DNA of 64,000 nucleotides from Oreohelix idahoensis (lineage: Eukaryota; Mollusca; Gastropoda; Stylommatophora; Oreohelicidae). The stretch covers positions 1-64,000 of the forward strand of contig JAMPIV010019861.1 of NCBI GenBank assembly GCA_024509875.1, given 5' to 3'. Shown here piece by piece: positions 12,955 through 22,780 of the stretch. The notes under the pieces were generated by a model. That model saw only the letters and a list, made by a program, of their open reading frames with translations. It had not been told where the DNA came from and searched no databases. Each line of letters begins with the position of its first letter. Position 1 is the first letter of the stretch. The position numbers were made by a program, and so were the translations under genes.

Positions 12955-13245
12955 ACTATGTCCTGAAAAGGTCAAACACTATCCACCTACTAGCATATAG
13001 CCCTGAAAAGGACTTGCTATAAAAAGGACTCACCAGCTACGCCAACGCTGCCCGTACTACCTAAGTGTTCAGCGAAACACCGGTTGTATGTGAACTCTTT
13101 GAGCAATCTTTGAATGCTAACCCGGTCAGCGTTGATAGATACTAAGTCCTGAAAAGGACTAACATTATTCACCTGCATGCATGAAGCCCTGAGAAGGACT
13201 TGCCCTGAAAAGGACTCGCCAGCTGCACCAACGCTGTGCTTTTGG
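12955..13245. repeat. Imperfect direct repeat containing CCTGAAAAGGACT words
   Basis: Two diverged copies about 185 bases apart (12960-13060 and 13145-13235) share TCCTGAAAAGG, a CACCTRC...TAGC/GAAGCCCTGA stretch and GGACTCRCCAGCTRC-CCAACGCTG. The origin is unknown. Confidence 0.55.
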
Positions 13246-13329
13246 TAGGTGTTTTTAGAGAGTAAATCGTTTGCCTTTAGGACCAGCTCCAGTGGTGGCT
13301 TCATGATCCGCCTGGAGCTCAGAGAAATG

Positions 13330-13615
13330 AATGTCTTGTATTATAGACAATCTTCAGCAAACACATACATATAATTTCCATGGCTTTTCTGTCGTGTTTA
13401 CTAACTGTCCATGCCTCACTTCCACATATTAGGACTGGCTCTATATAGCACAAACTTAACCTTTTTTACTTTTATTGGCAAAGATTTGTTATAAAATATA
13501 CGTTTCATTATCTTGAAAGCTGCTTTTACCTAAACTATTCCACTCTTCAACTCCGAGATGCATCTTGTTCCTGGTGCCATTAAGGTTGCCTAGGTATTTG
13601 AATATTTTGACTTTT
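13330..13615 (-). mobile_element. LINE fragment, reverse transcriptase C-terminal part
   Basis: Minus-strand translation in shifting frames gives FKYLG and LICGSEAWTVSKHDR, which match the FxYLG and LLYGSETWT motifs near the end of the reverse transcriptase region of non-LTR retrotransposons. It has several stops and is an old fragment. The clade was not assigned. Confidence 0.65.
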
Positions 13616-16239
13616 TTTCAGAAGTGTTTTCTTTACTTTGATGGTTCATTATGGAGAAGTTATTTTCTTCCAAATGACACTTCATTCATTCTTCATTATT
13701 CAATCCTCCATGGAGCTAGGTCATTTACAAAACAAATTGTGACGTATAATGTAAATATAGCGTCAGTAATCCTACTGTAATCCGACCGCCTTTGCTTCCC
13801 CATTTAGTGTTTATAATTTTGCTACGCAAAACCACGAATTTCGCTGTCTGTCTGATATTTTGAAGCCACGCCTATTTTTCCTGTTTTACATGCGCTGATG
13901 AGTGTTTACCAACTTTTGCACTTACCAGTCTTAACAAGGGAAGCGAACCTGGTTTGCTTACCTGAGTCTCTCACGCGAGCTGATCTGTCAATAATTGGTC
14001 ATTAGACACACGCACGTTGGGAAACGACCAGATCCTTGAAGAAATACAAGGGCGATAATAATACTTCCCGACCCACCTTTGATACCCGGGCATTTCAAGG
14101 GACGTAAAAGCTTTGATCTGCAGAAACGGACGGAAATCTAAAAGGGGCCCGTTCGCACGGCCCATGTCTTTTGATTTAGTTCGGCATTGCGAGTAGAGCG
14201 AACCGTAAAATCCTTTATCTCGGAAATGAATCTCCTTGATTTTCCTTCCTATGCCGAAGGTGTGAATTGTCACATCCTTTAGAGATATTAACATTTTGGA
14301 TAATCTGAACGCGTACGCTAGAACCTTTGTGGAATAGTGCGTTAATAGCCTTCGTGGGGATTTATTCTGATTTCTGGTAATAATAATAAGTTGTGCTTAA
14401 GTGTTAAAATGTGTTAAAGTTTTACCATTTCTAATTCCCTAGAGTTAAGACTAGTGAAATAGCAAACGCGTAGATATTTTCTTACCAGTTGTTCAGTTTA
14501 ATGTAAAAATCCATCAACCATTTTTTTACACCAGAAGATACGGTTTAGCTGACTAGGTATAATGATATGAGTGACGGATAAAGTGACAGAGTAGAATTCG
14601 CATTATATTTCATTGTGTGTAATTTTTTAAATGGCTAGTGTTTAATATCATGTGTCAAAACAATAGACGCCGACAATCAAATAGCTAGTAATGACAGGCG
14701 ATATTTTTTAAGGGCACGTAGTTATAATTAAATTATAACTGACATTGTACGCTGATTGTTTTACCGGGCCGGGGGGGGGGGTGGGGAGGAGGGCGGCATG
14801 CCTAAAACCCAATCTGTACTCGCTAAGCGAAGCGCGATAAGATAGGCTAAGACCCCGTGTGCCTTTTAGTTTAATTAGGTGACGGAGAGGAAAAGAGATC
14901 ATACCCTTACGCGTGATAGTATAGGATATTGGCATTTTTGTTTAAATGTTCTTTTTCTTCCTAATATAGTACCGGATAAAAACCAGCGGACAGCGGTTTT
15001 CTATTGTGGTCCTTTCCTCAGTTACTGAAGGAGTAATGGTTGTCGTTTTTCCTTGGCGTTCGTCCCCAGTATAGGTGTGAACAGGAATTGCCAAGGCGAC
15101 AAACTAACATTTTAACTGTAAATTTGAGTTAACTGGACTTACAAAATACCCAGAATGTTTATTCAATTTTATCAGCCCGCTGTGGCAATATACATAACAT
15201 TTTTCCCGACTTCTGACAGTCGTTTTTCGAAGTGGATGTTATCCAGGAGAATACGCTGTTTCATAATCGGCACTCACCCCAGAGCAAGCCGATAGGATTT
15301 ATCATCATCATCTTAATTAACAGTTTAGCAACCAGATGTTTTCTTTAGCTATTGGAAGTACTGTCTACTGTCAACTGTGAACACAAGAACGCGGTTTATT
15401 TTTTGCTACATGAACTATTTGATGTAACATTGCATATCCAAGAATCAACCACCAAATTAGGCGTCCCCCATTTTAAAAATTAATTATTAGTGGAGAGACT
15501 GGGGCCCACTTCGGAGGATAAAACTACAGGATCATGATACATAGGCATGGATGTTTACGTTCAAGAGTGTTACACCAAGTTTAGGTAAGGCGTGATTGAT
15601 GTGGCCACGAATGACAGAGTGAGAGTGAATATTTTCTAGTTACGAAACTGTACCATCCTTTATTTTCTTTGCAAATACTGTTATTTTACTGGATAGCTTA
15701 AGTAGGAACTTTGTTCTTTTCTTTACTGTCTATTCTATAACCTAGTGCTAATCTTTGAACTTTTAGGTTATTAACTTCTTTTAGGATCCTTTATCTCAAC
15801 AAGGAGGGGGGGGGGGACTTATTGGGTTATTTTCCTATGTCTGTAAACATGATTATATTGATTTCTATATGTTTTGATGTTGTAAAGTTTAAGTGATAAT
15901 AAACTAAACAAGAACTTAACTTGTGTTGGTCAGATCCATATCCATTTATCATAGTTTTTTTTCACGTTTGTGTGTCTTGTTGTCACATAATTGTGTGTGT
16001 GTGAGTAGTAAACTTATAATTATACTTATAGGGAAGTGACAGATGGTCTTATACTAAAGATAGTCGTATAGATAGGCTGGACTAGAGAAACCACTCATTC
16101 CAGAGACAGATCTTCACCTTAATCTATTCACTCGTGGAATCTATTCTAACACCTTTCTTTCTCATATTCCCCCACCTTCTGCTCTACTCAGACGGGACCA
16201 AATATCTTTCTCTCTACCTATCTAAATATGTACGACACC
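13616..16239. other. No recognisable gene; two G-runs
   Basis: About 2.6 kb without recognised coding or repeat content, apart from a G-rich run near 14769-14790 and another G-run near 15807-15817. Open frames at 13971-14294 and 14708-14935 (minus) have no known domain and are probably chance. Confidence 0.5.
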
Positions 16240-16625
16240 GTCATCAGTTCCACATTAGCAATCTTGTCCCACTGGCGCTTGTCTGATTCTTGTCATCAGT
16301 TCCACATTAGCAATCTTGTCCCACTGGCGCTTGTCTGATTCTTGTCATCAGTTCCACATTAGCAATCTTGTCCCACGGGCGCTTGTCTGGTTCTTGTCAT
16401 CAGTTCCACATTAGCAATCTTGTCCCACTGGCGGTTGTCTGGTTCTTGTCATCAGTTCCACATTAGCAATCTTGTCCCACTGGCGCTTGTCTGATTCTTG
16501 TCATCAGTTCCACATTAGCAATCTTGTCCCACTGGCGCTTGTCTGGTTTTGTCATCAGTTCCACATTAGCAATCTTGTCCCACTGGCGCTTGTCTGATTC
16601 TTGTCATCAGTTCCACATTAGCGGT
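16240..16625. repeat. 52-bp minisatellite, seven full copies plus a partial
   Basis: Unit starts at 16240, 16292, 16344, 16396, 16448, 16500, 16551 and 16603 (partial); one unit is 51 bases. The copies are nearly identical. The unit contains CCACTGGCGCTTGTCTG and CAGTTCCACATTAG, words also found in the C-terminal part of the LINE at 20900-20936/29276-29300. The array appears to be an amplified LINE segment. Confidence 0.92.
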
Positions 16626-16680
16626 CTTTTCACACCACTTTCTACGCAGGCACCCATTTGTGAAAAACTGTAGCTTTATA
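16604..16680 (-). mobile_element. LINE fragment flanking the minisatellite
   Basis: Continues from the last repeat into CTACGCAGGCACCCATTTGT and CTGTAGC, which match the LINE at 29325-29360 (CTACGCAAGCACCCGTTTAT...CTGTAGCC). This anchors the minisatellite inside a degraded LINE copy read on the minus strand. Confidence 0.65.
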
Positions 16681-17570
16681 TATTTTTGTTATTAGGCTAA
16701 GGTTTTTTATTTGTACTTACTGTCATAGTTGTATTACTCATTTCCTGTAACTCATGTTTCATGTTTGCTATTATGACTATCCTCGGCGCATCTCAAGTTG
16801 CTTATATTACGTCCATTAACTGATATGCCTGGTATGTTCTTTATGGATCTCGTTATATTTTCACTGTAGAGATTAAACACACAGTTGACAGCACATATGC
16901 CTTGCCTGCATTGCGTGATTAAACATTCCTATTTGGCTGTTAGTTCTCGTAACTGCTGTTTGTTATCAGTGCATGCTCTTTTTTATTCGCAAGTTCTTGT
17001 TGACAACATATCACATGTATCATATTTATTACGGTAAAACTTAAACTGATCTTGACAACTGCATTTGTAATATGAATGTGTCAAAAAATATTTTTAAGTC
17101 TATCCGTTATTATTTTATGAAACTTTACATGCATTACCGTAAATTAATGTTTATGAATCGTTGATCAATAATTGTAAATTTACTATTAAAAACCTTTATA
17201 AGCAAAATCAATAAAATTACAAATCGGTCAGAGGGAGAGGATGAAAAAAAGAGAATTAAAAAGATAAGAAAAAAAAATAACATGTAGTGTTGAGCCCCTT
17301 GAATATCCGGGTTCTTTGAAGAGACAAAAATGATTGGGACAATTCCATTCGTACAAGACGACTAACACGAGGTTGTGCATAAGACTGGCAATATCATCAT
17401 GTGGCATAACTTGCCACAGAAACTACTGCTGCAAAAGGCTGTGAAAGAATAGTGCAGGCTTCCGGCAGAAGGTCCAATTACAGGTGGTCACTCCATGGTC
17501 CTTAAGATGAGCACAGAAAAATGATGTTGGTGATGTAGGATTACGTTGAGGGGCAAAAGAACAGAGAGTA
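16681..17570. other. No recognisable feature
   Basis: AT-rich spacer of about 0.9 kb. No open frame with recognisable domains; an A-rich patch lies near 17220-17282. Confidence 0.5.
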
Positions 17571-17572
17571 TA

Positions 17573-17805
17573 CATGTGGTAATCTTCAGATTTCGCACAG
17601 GCCACAACAGATTGGGATATCATCTGTTAAACGAGATAAAGATAGGAGATACTAACAATACAACTGTAGCACCAATAAAATGACTGTTGAACATTTAGTT
17701 CACAGGTGCCCAACATATGAGGGACACAGAAAGCGCATATGGCCATCACCAGTACTATTCCTGAAAAATTCTCTATGGAGATATCAACAGCCTCAAGCTT
17801 GACCA
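17573..17805 (+). mobile_element. Non-LTR retrotransposon C-terminal fragment
   Basis: Plus-strand translation gives FRFRTGHNRLGYHL followed about 30 residues later by MTVEHLVHRCPTYEGHRKR. That is the arginine-rich RTGHNRL plus EHLxxxCPxY ending seen in jockey/R1/I-like LINE ORF2 proteins. Only this end survives. The fragment at 61233-61523 (minus) is a relative by its DCKYSIDQMTAEYLLQRCP stretch. Confidence 0.6.
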
Positions 17806-17814
17806 CTGCTTACT

Positions 17815-17895
17815 TTGAATATATTTCATAAAATCATCATCTCCATCATCATTATCATCTCCATCATCATCATCATCTCCATCATCATTATCATC
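17815..17895. repeat. (ATC)n-type microsatellite
   Basis: Imperfect run of ATCATC and ATCTCC words over about 80 bases. Confidence 0.9.
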
Positions 17896-18640
17896 GATTA
17901 TTTTCTAAAATGTCCCTGTAATGCTGCAACATTGTAACCGTTTTCTTCACTCACGAAGCTCGTTTCTAAGAATGTCTTTTCTACCGTTCTTCCTCAGACA
18001 TGTCTTTTGCCTCCTCACTCCCCATTTTCCTGCTGGTTCCAGTCAATAACTTGTCAAGTTATAATGTGATGTTCATGAAATCAGAACATTATAGTTCTTT
18101 TAAGCTTTTGAACTCAGATTTAAGCTCTCAAGGGTTCATATACTTTGTTCAAAAGATTCATTTTGCCCTGTCTATAAAGATAAATTTGTGCTTTGTGGAT
18201 CCAGTTAACATTTATCGTTAAAAAAAACAAAAAACAAAAAACAAAAAACAGCAAACTTTTAGCAAGATTGATTCAAGTCCCAAATGCCAAAATGAAAGAG
18301 CTGAAACTTAATTTCCCATTTTATTGGGATTTCCTTCAAAGACAGCAGGAATGCTGATATCGTTGCATTGTTGTGTTTAGCGCATTTGAAGAAGCGTGGT
18401 GGAAAGATTTCTACAGATTGGGAAATTTGTGGGCAGGAGGAAAAAAATGACAAAAATAAGTACAGAGGTCATGGGGAAAAGGGTGAATTATTTGACGAAG
18501 GCTTGAAAAAAAAAAAAAAAAAAATTGTGTACTTCATTAGATCCTAACAAGCCCATTTGTGTGCGTCACGCACATTTTTTTAATGTCCGGAAAGTTGTCC
18601 GCATTGTGCCTGTCACGAAAGCAAAAATTGGATTAAAAAA
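17896..18640. other. No recognisable feature
   Basis: No domain in the open frames at 18000-18221 (plus) or 18259-18453 (minus). Contains an AAAAAAC-type run near 18220-18250 and an A-run near 18508-18525. Confidence 0.5.
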
Positions 18641-18985
18641 CATTTCTGCTCTGTGATTGAGACCTCAAAAGTGAACTCCTGGTTTTCAATTCTTAAGCGT
18701 TACAGCAGCTGCCAAAACTACGACAGCAAAACGGGAGGCTGGAATACAAACTGCAGGCTCGCCCTCACGATGCACCCGTCGTCGGAAATGAAATGAGAAA
18801 ACCCCCCAGTTCCCGAAACGAAAGACCACCCAAGTTGAGACGGCGCAGAAATCATTAAGGAGTTTCACCCTTCTCACCTGCCGATCAGCACCGGTAGACC
18901 ACACGCGTCGAACAAAAATCTTGTTTACGGGCGGCCGGGAGGCGGGCAAGTAGTTGCGGTGTTTGCTAGACCAGGTGAGTTTCTG
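18640..18985. other. CpG- and GC-rich patch with a splice-donor-like site
   Basis: Locally GC-rich with many CpG dinucleotides, unlike its surroundings. A minus-strand open frame (18686-18949) has no recognisable domain. On the plus strand CAG/GTGAGT occurs at 18972-18980, a good donor consensus. This could be a promoter-proximal first exon, but no partner exon was found. Confidence 0.3.
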
Positions 18986-19197
18986 TTCAGTTATATTGGT
19001 CGGTAGTTATTTCGCTTTCAATTTCTTATGTTGGTTATTTCCCTTGCCGACAGAGGTATGCGGTTATTTCCCTTCAATTCGTGGGCGTTTCTGTTCCGAA
19101 GGCGTTGAAACTTGAGGCAGGAGAGAAATTAGACTCCGGAAAATTAATGCAGACGTTAAGGAGATAGGTTGAAGATCAATCATTCAATACCCTTGAA

Positions 19198-19199
<2 letters not shown>

Positions 19200-19244
<45 letters not shown>

Positions 19245-19271
19245 ACCCCCCCCCCCCCCCCCCCCCCCCCC
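19200..19271. repeat. Poly-C tract
   Basis: A 72-base run of C interrupted only by one A at 19245. It lies immediately beside a LINE 3' end. The length is likely inexact in the assembly. Confidence 0.95.
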
Positions 19272-19660
19272 AAGGAGCATAGGCCTTCAACAAAGACATG
19301 CCAAGTCCTCCTGTCACGTGACGTTCAAGTTCTTTCCATGTCTTCCCTGTTATTTTCAGTTCTGTCTCTAGCTAGTTCTTTTCTCCATGTGTTTTTTGGG
19401 AACTACTTCTGCCTCTATAATACTGTGGATTTCAGAACAATGACCGCCTTGTAATGCTATCAACAAGTTTTCTCAACGCGTGTCCTATCCATCCTTAGCG
19501 TCTTCTTCTCATCTCACGTGCCGCTGGCCATAGTCTGGGTCTTGTTATTGAGTCTACTTTAGTGACCTTGTCGCACCATTTCAATCCTTCTCTTCTACGC
19601 AAGCATCCATTTATGACAGTTTAGACTAGCATTTGGCATCCCTGGATTTGCGGAGATCAA
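19272..19660 (-). mobile_element. LINE 3' part, copy of the 20633/29276 family
   Basis: Shares AAGGAGCATAGGCCTTCAAC and CATGCCAAGTC, the GTGTTTTTTGGG stretch, GCTATCAACA, CTGG-CTTGTTATTGA and CTACGCAAGCATCC with the LINE copy interrupted by E2. Minus strand corresponds to the reverse transcriptase C-terminal region and 3' end. Many indels; clearly old. Confidence 0.7.
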
Positions 19661-19839
19661 CTTGAGAAATTCCGAGCTCGCTAAAGATCTACCACGTTAA
19701 CAAAAAATGGTTGTATATAGGTTTCAGAAAATTATGACAAATTACAGCCTATATTTAACTTATCTCTGGCGGGCGATCTTCTTCCTGCTAATTATTCAAC
19801 AGGGCGGAGAAAACATCTAACCAAACGATAGTTTATTTT

Positions 19840-19945
19840 GTCTTCAAGTGCCTTGCCTAGTGGCGTAGGAGATCATGTCTTTCCACAACTTCCTGTCTCC
19901 AGTACAATTTATCAGTTCTGTTGTTCACTTCCTTCCATGCCACGA
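19840..19945 (-). mobile_element. Small LINE C-terminal fragment
   Basis: Minus-strand translation gives TGDRKLWKDMISYATRQG, resembling the extreme C-terminal DRxxWRxxVxxAT motif of many LINE ORF2 proteins. It is separate from the family on either side. Confidence 0.4.
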
Positions 19946-19954
19946 TGTCAATAA

Positions 19955-20095
19955 ATCAATCAATCAATACCCTTTAGCTGCCCAGTGAGCAAAGGCCTTC
20001 AATAAACACATGCCAAGTCCTCCTGTCACGTGCCATCCGCTCATTCTTTCCATGTTTACCTCAAAGATGTGAAAATGATGAACAAAACACGATGT
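19955..20095 (-). mobile_element. LINE 3' terminus with (AATC)n tail
   Basis: Begins with AATCAATCAATCAATACCC (the 3' microsatellite tail on the minus strand), followed by the same GCAAAGGCCTTCAA and CATGCCAAGTCCTCCTGTC words as its two neighbours. A short truncated copy. Confidence 0.65.
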
Positions 20096-20189
20096 CAAAC
20101 TATACTGTATTTGTTCTCTTTGTCTTCACCGATCTCTTGTTCCTTCAATCTTACTTGTTGTTACGATATATTCTAGCTTTCCTCTTCTC

Positions 20190-20560
20190 ATAACCCCCCC
20201 CCCCCCCTCCCCAAAGTGGATTGCTTCTTTCTAACTTGTGAAATACGTTTCCTTTGCTCATTGGCCTCTTTCAGGACATACTCATTACTCTTTTAGACCG
20301 GCCACGGTATTTTTAACATTCTTCTGTAAAACTACATCTCTGTGGCCTCTAGTGTCTTCCCTATTTGTTTACTAATTGGCAATAACTCACTCCCATATGT
20401 CAGGATTGGGTTTATTTAACACTAAAGAACTCTCTTTCTTACTTCCATTGACAACGAGTTGTTGCATACAATACTCTTCATTTTATTGAATGCTGGTTTT
20501 AGTTTACCGGATGTTAAAAGATCGCGTTCCTATCTCGTGCAATTCACGATTAAAGTGAGT
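20190..20560 (-). mobile_element. LINE fragment, reverse transcriptase C-terminal part
   Basis: Minus-strand translation includes PILTYGSELLPISK and LEATEM-FYRRMLKIPW, matching the YGSExWxxxK and EAxEMWxYRRMLxIxW motifs of RTE-like non-LTR elements. It carries several stops. It is preceded by a C-run at 20192-20206. Confidence 0.65.
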
Positions 20561-20629
20561 TGTATTTAGCGAGCTCTTCGTTTTTCTCTGGGACCACTGA
20601 AAAAAAATATATCTTCCATCCTGGTGATA

Positions 20630-20936
20630 GAATCAATCAATCAATACCATTTAACTCCCCAAGGAGCATAGGCCTTCAACAAACACATGCCAAGTCTTCC
20701 TGTCCTGTGCCATCCGCTCGAGTTTTTTCCATGTTTTCCTCATCCTTTTCACCTCTGTATCCAGTTCTCTTCTCCATGTGTTTTTTGGGTTTACCTCTGC
20801 CCCTCTTTCCCTGTGGATTCCAGAACAAGGACTGCCTTGTAATGCTATCAACAGGTCTCCTCAATGTGTGTCCTATCCATCGCCAGCGTCTTGTATTCAA
20901 CTCTAGTTCCACTGGCACTTGTCTGGTTCTTGTTAT
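20630..20936 (-). mobile_element. LINE C-terminal end, left part of a copy split by E2
   Basis: Minus-strand frame reads RTRQVPVELELNTRRWRWIG, then HTLRRP and FWNPQGKRGRGKPKK, the characteristic RRWxWIGHxLR...GKRxRGRPK ending of a LINE ORF2. A 3' (TTGA)n tail shows as AATCAATCAATCAATACC at 20633. The sequence is interrupted exactly at 20936 by E2 and resumes at 29276. Confidence 0.85.
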
Positions 20937-22015
20937 TGATGCGTGATGCCATATGATGATGGATGGTATCCGCATGTCTGGTTTTGTGTAGTGTGCAGAT
21001 GTGTTCAGTCAAACAATGTTCATACAAAAATAACAGGGCAATCCACATAGGACGTCAGTAAACTCACGACGTATAAAGTCAATGATTCTTGAAACAGCCG
21101 TTGACGTTTTTCTTCATTATTTATTGTGGACGCCACAGTGACAAAATGGTTACGCGAATATGTAGACACATCAAACAGTCATTATCACAGCAACATTCAA
21201 TACAGCAATAGACGGTAGACAGCATTACAATGATGAGTCAGATGCATGTTATATTTCATAGTGCTGTAAATGTAGTCAGGTGAAAAACTCCATCCTTTTC
21301 TATAACAGCCAGGAGATAACCAGATGTATGAGATCAGTTCACTCTCCTTAGTCTGACTTCAGCAAGACAGACACGTCTGCCGAAGTATAAATAATGTCCT
21401 CAAAAATATCCTCTAGATAACAAAGGTTTTTCAAACCTAGTTCAGGTAACCAAGTAGCAAGTAATAGTCCTTGGGACCTGCATCAACCGATGCAGCACAA
21501 TACAGCGACATGTGAGCTAGGAAAACATCTCGTGACGACGACTTTCGAAGACAGGCTATGAACCAGAAATCGTTCACGACCGAAAATCGATAGAGTTAAT
21601 GAAAATGTTAATTTACCTTGCTTTCATGAAATACACAGAAATATCACGCCTCCCGACATGTGGGAAACACTAGAGGTATTATCTCGAATAAACGAAATAT
21701 CCATTAAGAGGACTACACATCCCTGACAGAACAAAAAAATAGCGGAGATCCCCTCTTCAACGAGGCATCTCTTTCGCCATTCCAAATCGCTCACTCCCCT
21801 AGTGGTGGGCGGAAACCGATCGACCAAAAAGCAAGACAAGTCATGCGCAGTCCAGCGCAAAATGACCACAGCTCAAACTTAACTGCATTCGATACCAACG
21901 CGAGAAGACAAATGCTTACCGAGAAAAGTAACTATAAATTTCAAGCAGTTGTTGCCCTTGCGTTATAAAATAGATATTGAAATAAAACGATGTTGCGAGA
22001 ATTTATCACGCAACA
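20937..22015 (-). repeat. 3' LTR of E2
   Basis: 1,079 bases, matching 28196-29275 over its full length with about a dozen substitutions and three single-base indels seen by eye. Small open frames within it (for example the minus-strand frame from 21869) also occur in the other LTR and are not genes. Confidence 0.95.
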
Positions 22016-22100
22016 TATCACCACCTCCTCCCGATTAAAAAAAAATGTGGAACATATTTTTTTTTTAAATATCAAAGAGCATGCGATAAGCGGCTCAAAA
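22016..22100 (-). promoter_or_regulatory. E2 polypurine tract with two upstream hairpins
   Basis: In element sense GAGC...GCTC (22096 to 22077) is followed by an A-run/T-run stem-loop (T10 at 22057-22066 and A9 at 22037-22045 on the plus strand), then GGGAGGAGGTGGTGATA abutting the LTR. E3 and E4 have the same succession. Confidence 0.65.
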
Positions 22101-22780
22101 CGCACGAATTATGCGCTGATAATTAATTAAATTGCCTAACATGAGGCTAATTATAGAGTGTCTGGTGAGGATATACCTCAACAGAAAAATAAATATGTCT
22201 CAAAAAATATTCACATCGGGGAGGTGTCACCAACACACATCACGTTAGCATGTAAACACAATATACGTATGCAAGTTACCATAATCATCATTAAACAGCA
22301 TACTCTAATATTGTCTTTAAAAATGGATGTACAAATCTGATAGGAAAATTTAAATAGTAAAGTATTTGAAATGTAATGAAATAAGTACATAGTAAAGTTA
22401 AACTACATGACGATCCAGGACATATGCTCTGGTATTCCGAGGGTAAGTACACAATCTAGAACTCGTCATGCTTGATACTAGTAAGGTAAGTCCTCAGCTC
22501 AACAATGACATTCTGAGAAAGTACAAGCAATATAATGCTAATTAATAACTAATATGCTTCATAAGGTACAATACATTATTAATAATTGTGGCTGTTTAGT
22601 AAACTAACGGCCCTTATATTAACTACTCAGTCCTCCTCTATCATCTTAAAAACGAACAGAAGAAGATGACAACAAAGCACGATAGTGTGTACATATAAAG
22701 TGAGTACAGATGTGCTAATCTATTGTAGTAATATAGGTGTGTTATGACTCTGTAATATATAGAAATATAGGACAGAAGTA
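22101..22780 (-). other. E2 3' untranslated region
   Basis: Sequence between the pol stop codon and the hairpins. The short open frame at 22158-22340 has no homologue in E3 or E4. No env gene is present. Confidence 0.7.

Noticed and set aside
12377..12966. Open frames of 96-146 codons as a gene
   Set aside because: They are translations of the 62-base satellite in different frames and contain the repeat periodicity.
16240..16625. CRISPR array
   Set aside because: Units are contiguous tandem copies without unique spacers, in a eukaryotic LINE context.
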